DNA of 64,000 nucleotides from Leptospira ryugenii. GTDB lineage: Bacteria; Spirochaetota; Leptospiria; Leptospirales; Leptospiraceae. Shown here in pieces: positions 1-10,611 of this stretch. A program made the translations under genes and the position numbers. The notes beneath the pieces were generated by a model, which was not told the origin of the DNA, searched no databases, and worked only from the letters and a program-made list of their open reading frames with translations. The DNA lies in contig NZ_BFBB01000007.1 of assembly GCF_003114855.1 (NCBI RefSeq), positions 62,001 to 126,000 on the forward strand. Reading direction: 5' to 3'. Every line of letters starts with the position of its first letter. The first letter of the stretch is position 1.

Positions 1-81
1 ATCGGCGAATTCATCTTCTTTAGAATGAACCGCCTCTTCTCTTTTTTTGTCGATGATGTTCTTTTTTACAAACTTATCCAT
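1..81 (-). CDS. Partial unknown protein, N-terminus only
   Basis: An ATG at 79-81 on the minus strand opens a frame that runs off the left edge after 27 codons. The visible peptide begins MDKFVKKNIIDKKREEAV and is very charged, with no signal peptide. It starts 5 bp after the stop of the S1 gene, so it is probably the next gene of the aroA-cmk-rpsA operon. Too little is visible to name a family. Confidence 0.5.
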   Translation of the reverse strand, partial: MDKFVKKNIIDKKREEAVHSKEDEFAD

Positions 82-86
82 CTAGT

Positions 87-1787
87 CTAACGGTTGTTAT
101 TAAGATTTACAAAAGAACCAATGGACTCACGTGAAGGTTGGTTGTCTTCCTTCATGTATTTTGCCATTTCTTCTCTCTCCACAGCCTTATCAAAGTCTTT
201 GATGGATAGAGAGATCTTTTTGTTATTAGGTTCAATCTTTACAACGACTGTTCTGACTTGGTCACCCACTTTGTAAAGGTCCTCTAATTTGATATTTCTT
301 CCGTCTGGGATTTCAGAAATATGCACTAGACCTTCATAACCTGGTTCCACTTCTACAAAGACACCAAAACTTACAATAGACTTAACCTTTCCTTCCACAA
401 GAGTACCCGGTGGGTATTTTTTGCGAAGAGCTTCATAAGGATGTTCTTGCAATTGCTTTAAACCACAGCTAATGCGCTGTGCATCTAAGTTTACATCTAG
501 GATCTTATAGCGAACAGATTGTCCTTTTTTCAAGAGTGCCAAAGGATTTTTTTCTTTTTCATCCCAAGTAATATCAGAGATGTGAATCAATCCTTCAATG
601 CCACTTTCTACTTCTACGAAAGCACCATATTTAGTAATTCCAGTGATCTTTCCTTCTAACTCACTACCAGCACGCACGCTAGCGGAAAGCGATTCCCAAG
701 GGTTTGGAAGCAATTGTTTGAGACCTAAGGAGAGTCGTCTTGCTTCAAAATCGATATCCAAAATTTCAGAATCAACTTCTTGGCCTTTTTTTAGAACATC
801 TTTTGGATGAGGTGGTTTTTTGGACCAAGAGAGTTCCGTTGTGTGGATCAAACCTTCCAAACCTTCTTTGAGTTCAACGAAAGCTCCGAAGTTTGTAAGC
901 GAGGTTACGAGTCCACGCACGACCATACCTTTTTCTAATTCTTTCTTCGCCCATGCCCATGGGTCTTCATACAGCTGTTTGATCCCGAGGGATAGTTTGT
1001 TATTGTCTCGGTCAACTTCCAAAACAACTACATTCACCTCAGCACCTATTTGAAAGTACTGTTTGAACGGAGCGAATTTTTTATAAGAGATATCATTTTG
1101 TCTGAGAAGCCCGACGACTTCATAAACAGAAAGGAAAACGCCAAAATTAGCAATCTTAACTACTTTTCCTTGTACTTTATCCCCAACTTTTACTTTCTGT
1201 AAAAGCTCTTCCCATTTTTCCCCGTTGATTTCATCAAGGAGGGTTTTTCGAGAAACAACACCCGTCTTGGTTTTCTCGTTGAGTTCAATGATTTTGAATT
1301 GGAATTCTTTGCCAGATTCAGTGGCTTCTTTAAAACGAACGCCGACATGAGAGGCAGGCAAAAACAATTGGATGCCTTCGCTTTCTACGAGATAACCTTT
1401 GTTTTTGACTTCATTGACAATTTTTCCTGAGAGAGGGTAACCGTTTGCAAAAGCATCTTTGATTGTTTCCCAACCAACTCTTTGGTCAGCTTCCTTTTTG
1501 GATAAAACACAATAGCCATCCACTCGTCGTTTGAGGACGGCGCTAACCTTTTCTCCTCGTTTAGGAGTTTCTGAGAAATCTTCTCGTGGTACACGCGCTT
1601 CGAGTTTTTCACCAATATCGAGAAAAACAGTGTCTCCGATGACATCTACGACTGTGCCGTCAATGAGTACGCCTTTACTTGCGACACTTTCTTGTTCTTG
1701 TGTTTGCGATTCCCACTTTTCTAAAAGTTCTCCAAAGGAGGAAGTGGCATCATTTTTGGGGGAGGAAGAGGGACTGGTTGAATTCAA
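87..1787 (-). CDS. rpsA: 30S ribosomal protein S1
   Basis: S1 binds mRNA on the small subunit and helps initiation on structured or weak leaders. The 566-residue product carries six S1/OB-fold repeats after a Ser-rich tail of about 35 residues, at roughly 38-105, 118-186, 203-272, 289-358, 376-445 and 463-531. Repeats 3-6 are the most regular, with the recurrent pattern G-x-V-x-(10)-FGxFVE followed by EGLxHxSE and a closing KxSLxxKQL. Length and repeat number match the six-domain S1 of most bacteria. The gene lies 36 bp downstream of cmk, the usual cmk-rpsA order, and is followed at once by another leftward gene, so cotranscription is likely. Confidence 0.95.
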   Translation of the reverse strand: MNSTSPSSSPKNDATSSFGELLEKWESQTQEQESVASKGVLIDGTVVDVIGDTVFLDIGEKLEARVPREDFSETPKRGEKVSAVLKRRVDGYCVLSKKEADQRVGWETIKDAFANGYPLSGKIVNEVKNKGYLVESEGIQLFLPASHVGVRFKEATESGKEFQFKIIELNEKTKTGVVSRKTLLDEINGEKWEELLQKVKVGDKVQGKVVKIANFGVFLSVYEVVGLLRQNDISYKKFAPFKQYFQIGAEVNVVVLEVDRDNNKLSLGIKQLYEDPWAWAKKELEKGMVVRGLVTSLTNFGAFVELKEGLEGLIHTTELSWSKKPPHPKDVLKKGQEVDSEILDIDFEARRLSLGLKQLLPNPWESLSASVRAGSELEGKITGITKYGAFVEVESGIEGLIHISDITWDEKEKNPLALLKKGQSVRYKILDVNLDAQRISCGLKQLQEHPYEALRKKYPPGTLVEGKVKSIVSFGVFVEVEPGYEGLVHISEIPDGRNIKLEDLYKVGDQVRTVVVKIEPNNKKISLSIKDFDKAVEREEMAKYMKEDNQPSRESIGSFVNLNNNR

Positions 1788-1823
1788 TGGTTACCGAGAT
1801 ACAAAATTTAGATTTGTTTAGGT

Positions 1824-2567
1824 TTACTTGAGCCTAGACAGGATAGTATTAAGGACAGTTTCCGTATCTGAGTCTGAGGTGTCAATGAGTATTGCGTCGC
1901 TAGCTTGCCGGAGCGGGGCCACGGATCGGTTTTTGTCCGATTCGTCCCGAGCGATTATCTCCTCTTTGAGATGGGAAAGGTCGACTCGGATCCCCTTTTC
2001 CTGGAGTTCTTTGTATCTTCTATTTGCTCGTACATCGGCACTTGCGGTGAGAAAAAATTTATACTTTGCCTGAGGAAAGACATCGGTTCCAATATCTCGT
2101 CCATCCATGACCAAAGGGTGCTTTTTGGCGAAAGTCCGGATCAGTTGGTTCACATATTCACGGAAGGCTCGGTGAGGGGCAATATAACGGATCCGTTTGG
2201 TTAAGTCAGGGCTACGGATTTCCTCTGAGATATTCTGATTTCCTAACCAGACTTGGTTGGTTCCTTGTTCGGAAAGCTCCAGGAAGAGAGGGATTTCAGA
2301 TAAAGAAAACGAAAACTCCGCTTTCTCTTCGCCTAATAATGATTTATCGGCTAGTTTCTCTGCATAAGAGGGAAACTTCGCTTCATCGCTTTCTTGTTTT
2401 TCGAATTCTTGGTAGATGGCATAGGTAAGTCCTCGGTACAAGGCACCGGAATCCAAATACAAATATCCGAGACGATTTGCTAACAAACGTGCGATGGTAC
2501 TCTTTCCTGAGCCTGCTGGCCCATCTAGGGCAATTACTTTTTCAGTATAAGGAATCTCTTGGCTCAT
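1824..2567 (-). CDS. cmk: Cytidylate kinase
   Basis: Phosphorylates CMP and dCMP with ATP in the cytoplasm, supplying CDP for nucleic acid and CDP-lipid synthesis. The P-loop is GPAGSGKST near residue 16, followed by the family's LGYLYLDSGALYRGLTYA segment for substrate binding. Further conserved parts are MDGRDIGTDVFPQAKYKFFL near residue 155 and RDESDKNRSVAPLRQASDA near 205. At 247 residues it is slightly longer than the usual 220-230, mainly from a charged insert at about residues 55-80. It sits between aroA (10-bp gap) and rpsA (36-bp gap), a common bacterial order. Confidence 0.95.
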   Translation of the reverse strand: MSQEIPYTEKVIALDGPAGSGKSTIARLLANRLGYLYLDSGALYRGLTYAIYQEFEKQESDEAKFPSYAEKLADKSLLGEEKAEFSFSLSEIPLFLELSEQGTNQVWLGNQNISEEIRSPDLTKRIRYIAPHRAFREYVNQLIRTFAKKHPLVMDGRDIGTDVFPQAKYKFFLTASADVRANRRYKELQEKGIRVDLSHLKEEIIARDESDKNRSVAPLRQASDAILIDTSDSDTETVLNTILSRLK

Positions 2568-2577
2568 AGATTGCGTC

Positions 2578-3861
2578 CTAAAACTCTTTTAGTATTTGAA
2601 AAAAGCCAGGAAAAGACGTATCCACCCAAGAAACATCATCAATACTTAAGTTTACATCAGCTAACTTTGCTAAGATGGAAAAACTCATGGCAATTCTATG
2701 GTCCATAAACGTATCAATCGAGCCAGTTTTGATTTGGGATACCTCACCAAATGCATAGCCATCCTCATACTCCTCAACAGTGATGCCCAAAGTCTGTAAA
2801 TTTTTCACCATCGCGTGGATGCGATCCGATTCCTTGGCTCGCAATTCTTTTGCATGACGGATAGAAAATCCGCCTTCGGAAAACAAACCAGCAATCGTAA
2901 GGATGGGAATCTCATCGATAATAGAGGGGATCAATGCTTCTTCGATTTCTATCTTTTGCAAATGGGAAGGATACACAAGGAGGTCTCCTACGATTTCACC
3001 ACACTCCTTTCTTTGGTTTTGGATTTCGATCTTTCCATTCATCCTTTTGAGTACGGTGAGTACGCCAATCCGAGAAGGATTTAAGCCTACATTGGGAATT
3101 AGAGTGGGCTCACCTTTTGCGCAGAGTGCGAGGACAAGGAAAAAGGAGGCACTGGAAAGGTCTCTGGGAACTTGGTAGGCTGCCGAAGAAAACTTGTAGG
3201 GACCTTCAATCCGAAAGCGTAAAGGGCTTCTGTATTCTATCTTTCCCCCGAGGAAAGAAATCATATTTTCGGTATGGTCACGAGATAGTTCGGGCTCTTC
3301 ATACTCAAGGGATATGTCGGAAGCAAGGCTAGCAAAGACCAAAGCACTTTTGATTTGGGCAGAGGCGATTGGACTTTTGTAGGTATACGCTTGTAGTTGG
3401 CTTCCCTTGACTTCCAGAGGGGCTTGACCATTTCCATGTACAGAGCGGATTTGGCCACCCATGGCTCGGATGGGATCGATGATCCTTGCCATCGGACGTT
3501 TTTGCAGAGAAGCATCACCGGTCAATACAGCTTGTATCCCAGGCAATCCAGAGAGTAGGCCTGCGGACAAACGAATCCCCGTACCTGCATTCCCAAAATC
3601 CAGTTCGGACTTTGGAGAACGTAGGTTTTTTTTCCCTGGGCTTTGGATGCGGTAGGAGCCAGGGGCTTTTTGTTCATACTGAAGCCCCAAAGCCGCAAAA
3701 GCAGAAAGGGTATGTTTTGGGTCCTCTCCCTCCAAAAATCCATGGATTTCCGAGGTGCCTTCCGAGAGAGCGCAGAAAAGTACGGTTCTGTGGGAAATGG
3801 ATTTATCTCCTGGAACGGAGACAGTCATCTTTCGAGAAATATTCAGTTTTGTTTGCAACAT
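2578..3861 (-). CDS. aroA: 3-phosphoshikimate 1-carboxyvinyltransferase (EPSP synthase)
   Basis: Joins shikimate-3-phosphate and phosphoenolpyruvate in the sixth step of the chorismate pathway. The 427-residue length is normal. Family motifs in order are [10 protein letters not shown] near residue 19, the signature [18 protein letters not shown] near 87, [17 protein letters not shown] near 122, and [14 protein letters not shown] near 310 with the catalytic Asp. The end has [12 protein letters not shown]. It is the first gene of a leftward operon with cmk and rpsA. It is divergent from the 846-residue gene at 3949, with an 87-bp AT-rich gap. No clear Shine-Dalgarno sequence precedes the ATG. 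Confidence 0.95.
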   Translation of the reverse strand: MLQTKLNISRKMTVSVPGDKSISHRTVLFCALSEGTSEIHGFLEGEDPKHTLSAFAALGLQYEQKAPGSYRIQSPGKKNLRSPKSELDFGNAGTGIRLSAGLLSGLPGIQAVLTGDASLQKRPMARIIDPIRAMGGQIRSVHGNGQAPLEVKGSQLQAYTYKSPIASAQIKSALVFASLASDISLEYEEPELSRDHTENMISFLGGKIEYRSPLRFRIEGPYKFSSAAYQVPRDLSSASFFLVLALCAKGEPTLIPNVGLNPSRIGVLTVLKRMNGKIEIQNQRKECGEIVGDLLVYPSHLQKIEIEEALIPSIIDEIPILTIAGLFSEGGFSIRHAKELRAKESDRIHAMVKNLQTLGITVEEYEDGYAFGEVSQIKTGSIDTFMDHRIAMSFSILAKLADVNLSIDDVSWVDTSFPGFFQILKEF

Positions 3862-3901
3862 GCTCTATTTTTCTAATTTTTTTTTGCAATTTATAGAAAG
3901 A

Positions 3902-3920
3902 TTCCTAGTTTTTGTAGGAA
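3902..3920. promoter_or_regulatory. Inverted repeat in the aroA divergent gap
   Basis: TTCCTA and TAGGAA form a perfect 6-bp dyad with a 7-base spacer, midway between the divergent starts at 3861 and 3949. It could be an operator or a transcript hairpin. Nothing else supports a role. Confidence 0.2.
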
Positions 3921-3948
3921 GCCCATACGTTAATTCCATTATCCACAC

Positions 3949-6489
3949 ATGCCTATAGATACCAGTAAAAATAATCAAAAGATCCCGGTCAATCCTGGTG
4001 AGGTACTCTTCGTCGGAGGAAAACCTTGCCTATCCCTAAACATCCTCCATGAGGGTTCGGTTCGCATTGAGGTGACCGTTGGGGACATTTCCTTTGCTTT
4101 ATACTCACTGGAAGGTGCCAATATGACACCTGCCATATTTCCTTTGTTAGAGGGAACGACTCTTCCTTTCACAGTACGAGCGAAATCTTCCTGTACGATC
4201 TCCACCTATGTAATGAACCAGTCAAATGCCAAAAAAACACTCACACAGAAAGTCTCTGTTGGTGTAATGGCTGTTCGTACAATGCTAAAAGAAATCGGCG
4301 AGCTCTATAAAAAGATCATTGCGATTCGTGGCATCAATGCCAAGGCAGAAAAGTATATAGATAATATTGGTGCGGCCTACTTTATTCTCAACCCAGCTAT
4401 CTTTCCAGACCTAAGCCCTGGAGGACCTATCACCCGAGATGAAAACATCATTGATCCAGTGATGAAGTCCATACGTAACAACTTAGCAGGTTTTTATGAA
4501 CAAGGCGGTATGCTTCCTGATTCCCCAACTGTCAGTTTTTTAGAAGAAGACCATGGGGAATTTTTTCAGAAAGGATACGCGGAAACTGTAGAATGGAACG
4601 ATAGTATGTTTCACTTTGTACGTAAAATCTTAACCGTGAACCCAAAGATATCTCAGGCACTCTTTGAGTCAGATCCCAGTCTTTTACAAAGTGCCGCAGA
4701 AAGTTATGTTTCCACATATCGAGAGTTATTTGATATTTTGGAGAGAGAGGTACACGCCCTTCTCGATTTTTTCCAAGTCCTCTTTGGCGGAGAACAATCT
4801 TTGGTAGAGAAAATGAATCTTACTTTAGATCTATTTTCAACTGGGTATTCACCTATTCCCTCTACGACTTTACTTCCAGTTACGGAATGGTGTTTGAAGT
4901 CTTGCCAGTCCTTACTTAGCGAGTTCCAGCAAGTATTTGGTACACAATATACGGGCAATTTCTCAAGTCTCGACACCCTAGAGAAAAAGCAAAAGGAAAT
5001 GACATCAAAGTACTCGCATGAACTGGACTCTAAAAAGGCAATCGAAGAGAGAAAGGCAATGTCGGGAGACGATTCCATTACAGCCGGGATTGATCTTGGA
5101 AGTCTCAAAACAGAATTACTAAACTCGGCATCTCAAATCTTAAACTATGCACAAGCAGATCCAGAAGCTGTAAAAGAGTTCTCGACCTTGATGGTCAAAT
5201 TAAAGTCCTTCAAAAACCCTCTTGATCCCGACCCAGACAATCGAAAGATCCGACGAACTATCGCCAAAACCTATTGGGATGTATACCGTAGATCTTACCT
5301 GAAGTGGATCAAAGACGGAAAACGGGGTCCGACTGCTGTAGAAATGATGCTACGGTATGGTTACTTCGACGAATCCTTATTAGACGACAACCATCTACTT
5401 GAACTACGAGCTCGTATGGAGCAACCTAGGTATGATAGCAATGTACCTATCCACCTAGGAACGGAATGGTTAGACAAAATTTACGGAAGGGAGATTCCAA
5501 CATCCGTTGATGAACTTGGACAAACTTTTTTTGAAAAACTCAAACTTGATCTAAAAGATTCGGGAATCAAATCAGAAAGGGATATCCCACCAGAATACGA
5601 TACCGGGGAAGCACGATTACAATATGAATTGAACGCTATGTATGAGCCAAATGTGCGCTTGACCTCTGGAAATATTTCTAGCCATTTTCCTATTCTGACT
5701 CGCTATCACATAACCCTACCGCTTGACAAGTGTTATGTAACCAAATCTCATGTAAACAAGGCGATCCAGGATATTCTTGCTGTTGACTACACAGCTTTCA
5801 ACCGAGAGATCCTTTACAGAAATGAAGAGATTGGCATCAAAAATGAATTTGTCCAGAGGTCAGTAATCCCTGATTTCGTCATTGTCCCTTCAATTGGGCC
5901 CAAAATCATGATGTGGCAAGATCTTTCCATTTTTAGAGGCTCTGGATCCAAAGAATCAAGAGGAAGGATCATCATCCCACACTTTGTTTTAGGAGATTTG
6001 AAAACCTTCTTGATGGAAGCTATTGCGGCATTCCGTTGGGAACTATGTAAGAATATACTTGGACCCGATTGGAACAATGTGGGAATCCCATCGATCACTG
6101 CGGATTACACCGATTATGTGCAGTTTTACAAAAAAAGTAAGGACCTCTCTCCCGAACTCAAAGAAAAAATCACATCCGATTTTAAACGATTTCGTACAGA
6201 CCGAGATAAGTTTGCTTATGATTATAGCTTATGGATCAAATATGAGTCAGAAGGTGTCCAAAGAGTCAATAGAGTCGTTCGTTCCATCTTTTATCGACAC
6301 ATTCCATTCCACAAAGTGATCCGAGAAAAAGTCTCTGGCCAACCTGCTTTTGCTGAGCTCCACAATCGATTCAAAAACGTGCGAGGAAGACAGCATAAAG
6401 AGTTTGAAAACAAGTACAAAAAGTACATGGATGCTTCGGGTCAGCTACCGAAAGAATTGTATGAAAATTTAATGTTTTACGAAGTGTAA
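3949..6489 (+). CDS. Large protein with a cyclic-nucleotide-binding-like N-terminus
   Basis: An 846-residue cytoplasmic protein with no signal peptide or membrane span. Residues about 12-115 have the shape of a cyclic-nucleotide-binding beta-barrel: [11 protein letters not shown], then HEGSVRIEV, then a hydrophobic strand and a helix. The usual phosphate-binding G-E-x(5)-R-x-A cassette is not recognisable, so nucleotide binding is uncertain. The remaining 700 residues are mostly helical and charged and I recognise no family; a helical stretch with many Lys/Glu lies near 340-380. The two cyclases at 10612 and 15159 make a cAMP-effector role an attractive but unproven idea. The ATG follows no good ribosome-binding site. 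Confidence 0.75.
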   Translation: MPIDTSKNNQKIPVNPGEVLFVGGKPCLSLNILHEGSVRIEVTVGDISFALYSLEGANMTPAIFPLLEGTTLPFTVRAKSSCTISTYVMNQSNAKKTLTQKVSVGVMAVRTMLKEIGELYKKIIAIRGINAKAEKYIDNIGAAYFILNPAIFPDLSPGGPITRDENIIDPVMKSIRNNLAGFYEQGGMLPDSPTVSFLEEDHGEFFQKGYAETVEWNDSMFHFVRKILTVNPKISQALFESDPSLLQSAAESYVSTYRELFDILEREVHALLDFFQVLFGGEQSLVEKMNLTLDLFSTGYSPIPSTTLLPVTEWCLKSCQSLLSEFQQVFGTQYTGNFSSLDTLEKKQKEMTSKYSHELDSKKAIEERKAMSGDDSITAGIDLGSLKTELLNSASQILNYAQADPEAVKEFSTLMVKLKSFKNPLDPDPDNRKIRRTIAKTYWDVYRRSYLKWIKDGKRGPTAVEMMLRYGYFDESLLDDNHLLELRARMEQPRYDSNVPIHLGTEWLDKIYGREIPTSVDELGQTFFEKLKLDLKDSGIKSERDIPPEYDTGEARLQYELNAMYEPNVRLTSGNISSHFPILTRYHITLPLDKCYVTKSHVNKAIQDILAVDYTAFNREILYRNEEIGIKNEFVQRSVIPDFVIVPSIGPKIMMWQDLSIFRGSGSKESRGRIIIPHFVLGDLKTFLMEAIAAFRWELCKNILGPDWNNVGIPSITADYTDYVQFYKKSKDLSPELKEKITSDFKRFRTDRDKFAYDYSLWIKYESEGVQRVNRVVRSIFYRHIPFHKVIREKVSGQPAFAELHNRFKNVRGRQHKEFENKYKKYMDASGQLPKELYENLMFYEV

Positions 6490-6496
6490 GAAAGGA

Positions 6497-7183
6497 TCAT
6501 ACTTCTTCGACGAAGTATGGTCTGATGTACTCTCTAACTATCTCTACAACAAAACGACCCCATGACTTGGGGTCTTCTTGTGATATGTTTACCTGTTTCA
6601 TCTTGGAAAAGTATGGCTGTGGTTTGAATACGGAATGTGTAAGTTCAATGGCTCTAAGATAATTATCCAATCGTTTTACTTTTACAAAATTGATGATTTC
6701 TGTTTGGATTTTTTCCTTAGGAAGGTAACCTACAATGATCATACGAGGGAAAAGGTTTTTCTTTAAAAGAGTGATGAATTCTTCGAAACTATCCACACGA
6801 TCAATGAATCCTTCGTAGGCTCCTCCTCCTAGATTCATAATCTGGGTCACAATGTCCATGGAAAAGGAAACCCCTTCCATGGTAGACATATCTGAAATGA
6901 TGACTAAACCTTCGTCGGGCTGGAAGACTTTGAATAGGTCTGTGCCTTTGAAGTGCCTACGTAAGAGTTTGGCAGCGGAGACATCGATTTCTTGGGCTTT
7001 TGGGACAAGAACTTTGCCGGCCCCATCCAAGATAGGATCTCGAGTCAAAAGATACCTTTTCTTTACCGCGTTTTGGTTCATAACGCGAAAGGCCTTTACC
7101 TTCTCTTCGATTTCGTCCAATGTCGAAAATCCAATTTTCAGGACGTTTTCCCGCTTTCTTTTTCCTAAATCTGTTTCTTCCAT
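6497..7183 (-). CDS. Conserved-looking cytoplasmic protein of unknown function
   Basis: A 228-residue soluble protein convergent with the 846-residue gene, with 7 bp between stops. It begins with a charged N-terminus and has no signal peptide or transmembrane helix. A strand-rich middle (residues about 45-110) includes [18 protein letters not shown] and [10 protein letters not shown], and a helical C-terminal half follows. No catalytic motif is visible and I cannot assign a family. Codon use is like its neighbours, which argues that it is a real gene. Confidence 0.7.
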   Translation of the reverse strand: MEETDLGKRKRENVLKIGFSTLDEIEEKVKAFRVMNQNAVKKRYLLTRDPILDGAGKVLVPKAQEIDVSAAKLLRRHFKGTDLFKVFQPDEGLVIISDMSTMEGVSFSMDIVTQIMNLGGGAYEGFIDRVDSFEEFITLLKKNLFPRMIIVGYLPKEKIQTEIINFVKVKRLDNYLRAIELTHSVFKPQPYFSKMKQVNISQEDPKSWGRFVVEIVREYIRPYFVEEV

Positions 7184-7267
7184 GAATAGAAAGGCCTAAA
7201 CTTCTTTCTTTGTTCATCCTAAGGTTTTTGGGCTAATGTATAGCATATTTTTGTCTAAAGGTAAGAA

Positions 7268-7669
7268 ATGATTCTGAAATTTAAGCACCTTGCTGTTTTT
7301 TTCTTAGTCGGTTGCTCCACAGTTGATTTCATACCTGATCCTGACTTTCGACAAAACTATCCAAAATACCAAAAAAAAACCTGGGAAGAGGTAGAACTTC
7401 AGTATGTGAGACCAAACAAGCCTTTTGTTGTGATGGGAGAGATCATCGTCAGAAACCAAAATGGTCAATCCTGGAGGGAATTGGAATCCAGCGTAAAGCG
7501 AGAACTCTGGGAAAGGAAGTTAGACGGTGCATGGATGACAGAAAAAAGAAGCCAAAAAGTGGACGGATTTAACTTGGAAACCCAGGATTCCCGCGGGCAT
7601 ACAACCAACTCCTACAAAGATGAAATGAATCTACTCATTTGGAAAGGAATAGCCTATCGCTATCGATGA
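7268..7669 (+). CDS. Small putative lipoprotein
   Basis: A 133-residue protein starting with a short Lys-containing signal peptide (MILKFKHLAVFFLVGC). The lipobox-like LVGC places the lipidated Cys at residue 16. The mature part is hydrophilic and rich in Trp, Arg and Lys, ending with LLIWKGIAYRYR, and carries no motif that I can name. The start is supported by GGTAAGAA just upstream. Its stop lies 3 bp before the ATG of the next rightward gene, so the two are probably one transcript. A cell-envelope location is inferred from the signal peptide only. Confidence 0.7.
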   Translation: MILKFKHLAVFFLVGCSTVDFIPDPDFRQNYPKYQKKTWEEVELQYVRPNKPFVVMGEIIVRNQNGQSWRELESSVKRELWERKLDGAWMTEKRSQKVDGFNLETQDSRGHTTNSYKDEMNLLIWKGIAYRYR

Positions 7670-7672
7670 TGT

Positions 7673-8176
7673 ATGAGCCCTAGAAAATTTGATTCAGAAA
7701 TAAAAATCGATCCCTATGATCGTTGGATCTTTAGGGGAAATGAGATTACCAAAGAAGAGATCCTCCGGTACTTCCGAGAGAACCTCCACCAAACAGAGGA
7801 AGCAGTCTATATCCAAAATGTATTTGGAAATTTAAGTGAACATGGGTTTTTAGAAATCCAGGGATATCCTTGCCATGTCCTACATTTGGAGATAGAAGGT
7901 GAAGAACTTCTTCTCTATTGTGATGACGGAAAGCAGTTCCGTTTCCCCGATTTTGAAATTTACCAAACCAAAGAGGGCGCACTCATGGGCATACATTCCT
8001 CACAACCTTTGGTGAAGTACCGCTTTACTTGGAATGCTGCAAAGGAACTGGGTGATATCTTAGAAGAATCAAATGATTCCATTTATTTCAAGTTTGGTGA
8101 GATAAAAATGGAACTTCCTATCTATGAGGGAGAGGTACCTGTCCCTCTCCCCAACTCCTACGGATCTTCAGTTTGA
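7673..8176 (+). CDS. Unknown protein, possibly DUF1285-like
   Basis: A 167-residue soluble protein beginning 3 bp after the lipoprotein stop. The opening DPYDRWIFRGNEITKEEILRYF, the run of paired strands that follows, and an ending that includes a positive YRFTWNAAKELGDIL segment resemble the layout of DUF1285 proteins (G-x-W-x-x-x-G-x-x-I, then a helix, then a beta sandwich). I am not certain of that assignment. The 3' end overlaps the end of the convergent TPR gene by 9 bp. Confidence 0.65.
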   Translation: MSPRKFDSEIKIDPYDRWIFRGNEITKEEILRYFRENLHQTEEAVYIQNVFGNLSEHGFLEIQGYPCHVLHLEIEGEELLLYCDDGKQFRFPDFEIYQTKEGALMGIHSSQPLVKYRFTWNAAKELGDILEESNDSIYFKFGEIKMELPIYEGEVPVPLPNSYGSSV

Positions 8177-8659
8177 ATTTGTAGAGGGATTTGATCCTTC
8201 TTGTAAACTTTCCCACATCTTCCAAGCTTCAGGGAAATCCTTTTTGATTTCCATGGCTTTGTGAAGGTATTGCAAGGATCTTTCTGGGCGATTCCACAAT
8301 TTATAGAGAGTTGCTAAATTGAAATAAGAGATATGCAAAGCATCGTTTTGGGCACAACGAATGGATTTTTTTAGCCAATAGATGGCATCTCGGTCTTTGC
8401 CCATTCTTAGGAGGACAACACCAATCTCATTGCATGGATTTCCATACTCATGGTTGATGGACACAGCTTTGTAGTATGAATGTAAGGCCTCTTCCCATTT
8501 GCCTTGGGAATTCTGGACCAGTCCTAAATAGAAATAAGCTTCCTCATGTTCCACTTCTTCTAAAAAGCAACGAACATGGTATTCAGCCCGGTCCAAATCT
8601 CCGGTCCTAAAAAATTGTTTGGTAAGATCTAAATGAAAAGAGAATTGTTCGAAAGACAA
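8168..8659 (-). CDS. Tetratricopeptide-repeat protein
   Basis: A 163-residue all-helical protein with about four TPR units. The best are EAYFYLGLVQNSQGKWEEAL (about 37-56), a unit ending GKDRDAIYWLKKSI, and ISYFNLATLYKLWNRPERSL, each with the small-residue and Tyr/Ala pattern of TPR helices A and B. TPR arrays bind partner proteins; none is evident here. There is no signal peptide, so the protein is probably cytoplasmic. It follows dxs by 22 bp on the same strand and is likely the last gene of a cyclase-dxs-TPR transcript. Confidence 0.8.
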   Translation of the reverse strand: MSFEQFSFHLDLTKQFFRTGDLDRAEYHVRCFLEEVEHEEAYFYLGLVQNSQGKWEEALHSYYKAVSINHEYGNPCNEIGVVLLRMGKDRDAIYWLKKSIRCAQNDALHISYFNLATLYKLWNRPERSLQYLHKAMEIKKDFPEAWKMWESLQEGSNPSTNSN

Positions 8660-8681
8660 GGCTATCCTCGATGTTTTTCTT

Positions 8682-10604
8682 TTATTTTCGGACTGAGGAT
8701 TTATCTCCTTGAAAACTATTTTCTAAATGTAAGTGAATGTCCTCCGCAATCGACTTTGCATCCAACTTATAATGAGCCAGGATCTGAGATCTTTCCCCGT
8801 GGTGGATAGGTTCTGGAGGTAGAGCATAGGTTTTTAGGTACTTCTTTAGGTACTTAGGGCTGATTTCGTTTAAAAGGAATCCGGATGCTCCAGCATGAAT
8901 GTAACTTTCATCTAAAATGACAAAATGATTTACTTCGTCTAACAGAGCTTCTATCGTACTTTTATCAAAGGGACGCAACCAAAACAAATCGACCAAGGTA
9001 ACTTCTATCCCTTTTTCTTTCAATATCTCACAACTTGTCTTAGCGAGATTTAGCATAAAGCCAACTGAGAGAACCAAAAGATCCTTTCCCTTGGAAAGTA
9101 CTCGTGTACTCGCCTTTTGGATGGGTGACGGATTGGTAAACTGAAGGGTATTTAAGTCCCCATTTTCTTTTGGAAACCGAATGGCAATGGGTGCGTCTTT
9201 GTAGCCATTCATAAAGTAAAGGCTATCGATGATATCTTGAGCCGAACTGGGTACGATGATATCCATGTTGGGTAGTCCTGCTAAATAGCCTAGGTCAGAT
9301 AAACCTTGGTGGGTTTCGCCGTCAGGACCCACAATGCCCGCACGGTCGATGACAAAGCGTACGGGTAAATTCATAAGGGAAACATCCTCAACGAGCTGGT
9401 CCATCGCACGTGTCAGAAATGTTGAATAGATGCACATAAAAGGAGTCACACCCACATCTGTCATCGCACCGGCAAAAGCGACAGAGTGTTGCTCTGCAAT
9501 CCCAGCATCGAATGTATTTTGAGGAAACTTCTCTTGGAATTCGCGTAAGCCACTGCCCTCAATCATGGCCGGTGTGATCACAGCAATGTTCTTATGAGTC
9601 TCGGCGAGAATAGATAAAGTTTTGCCTACAATTTTTGATAGGCCAATCTTACTAGCATCGGCACTCGCCATTTTCCCATCACTTTTGTTAAATGGTGTCA
9701 CTCCATGATATTTGATAGGGTCTGCTTCTGCTGGTTTGTATCCCTTTCCCTTCTGAGTTAAAACGTGGAGCAAAACAGGACCTTTTATCTTTTTGACATT
9801 TTGTAACATCTGAACGACTCGTCTGACGTCATGACCATCAATGGGGCCAAAGTAAGTAAAACCAAGATCCTCAAACAAGCCACCTGGTCTCAACATAAAA
9901 TGTTTGAATGAGGACTCCATTTTGTGTGCCACACTTTCGAGAGCTGGACCTATCAATGGTAACCATTTTAAGAAATTGTAAAATACAGCTTTCCATCGAT
10001 TGTAAATTTGAGATGAAATGATATTGTTCAAATAATTAGAAATAGAGCCCACATTTTTGGAAATCGACATATAATTGTCGTTTAAAATGACAAGCATATC
10101 TGGTTTGATATGACCACCATGGTTCATTGCTTCCAATGCCATACCCGTTGCAATCGATGCATCTCCAATCACTGCTATGACCTTATGGTTTTTTCCCATA
10201 AGATCTCTCGCGCAGGCTTCTCCCAATGCTTGCGAGATGGAGGTACCTGCATGACCCGTGTTGTAGAGATCATAGACTGACTCTTCTCGTTTGGGAAATC
10301 CAGACAGCCCTTGCCACTTCCTAACACTAGTTAACTGATCTTTTCTGCCAGTCAAAATTTTATGTGGATAGGTTTGGTGGCCAACATCCCAGATCAGACG
10401 ATCAACAGGAGTGTTGAAAACATAGTGGAGGGCGACTGTGAGTTCGACTACACCTAAATTGCTCGCGAAATGCCCACCGACATCTGATAAGGTATCAATG
10501 ATAAACTCCCGTAGGTCTTTGCAGACAGCAGGGAGCTCAGTCTCATTGTATTTTCGTAAATCTTCTGGGAATTGGATCCGATCTAAAAACGGGTATAAAG
10601 ACAT
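8682..10604 (-). CDS. dxs: 1-deoxy-D-xylulose-5-phosphate synthase
   Basis: A thiamine-diphosphate enzyme joining pyruvate and glyceraldehyde-3-phosphate, the first step of the methylerythritol-phosphate isoprenoid route. At 640 residues it is full length. Visible landmarks are the N-terminal SNLGVVELTVALHYVF with VGHQTYPHKILTGR, and the cofactor-binding GDASIATGMALEAMNHGG with LNDNYMSIS near 150-185. Also seen are FTYFGPIDGHD near 250, the transketolase pyrimidine-domain AEQHSVAFAGAM, and DRAGIVGPDGETHQG. dxr, the next pathway enzyme, lies 10 kb away, and cdsA and uppS use lipid precursors, so much of envelope lipid synthesis is in this window. Seven bp separate it from the upstream cyclase. 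Confidence 0.96.
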   Translation of the reverse strand: MSLYPFLDRIQFPEDLRKYNETELPAVCKDLREFIIDTLSDVGGHFASNLGVVELTVALHYVFNTPVDRLIWDVGHQTYPHKILTGRKDQLTSVRKWQGLSGFPKREESVYDLYNTGHAGTSISQALGEACARDLMGKNHKVIAVIGDASIATGMALEAMNHGGHIKPDMLVILNDNYMSISKNVGSISNYLNNIISSQIYNRWKAVFYNFLKWLPLIGPALESVAHKMESSFKHFMLRPGGLFEDLGFTYFGPIDGHDVRRVVQMLQNVKKIKGPVLLHVLTQKGKGYKPAEADPIKYHGVTPFNKSDGKMASADASKIGLSKIVGKTLSILAETHKNIAVITPAMIEGSGLREFQEKFPQNTFDAGIAEQHSVAFAGAMTDVGVTPFMCIYSTFLTRAMDQLVEDVSLMNLPVRFVIDRAGIVGPDGETHQGLSDLGYLAGLPNMDIIVPSSAQDIIDSLYFMNGYKDAPIAIRFPKENGDLNTLQFTNPSPIQKASTRVLSKGKDLLVLSVGFMLNLAKTSCEILKEKGIEVTLVDLFWLRPFDKSTIEALLDEVNHFVILDESYIHAGASGFLLNEISPKYLKKYLKTYALPPEPIHHGERSQILAHYKLDAKSIAEDIHLHLENSFQGDKSSVRK

Positions 10605-10611
10605 GTTGTTG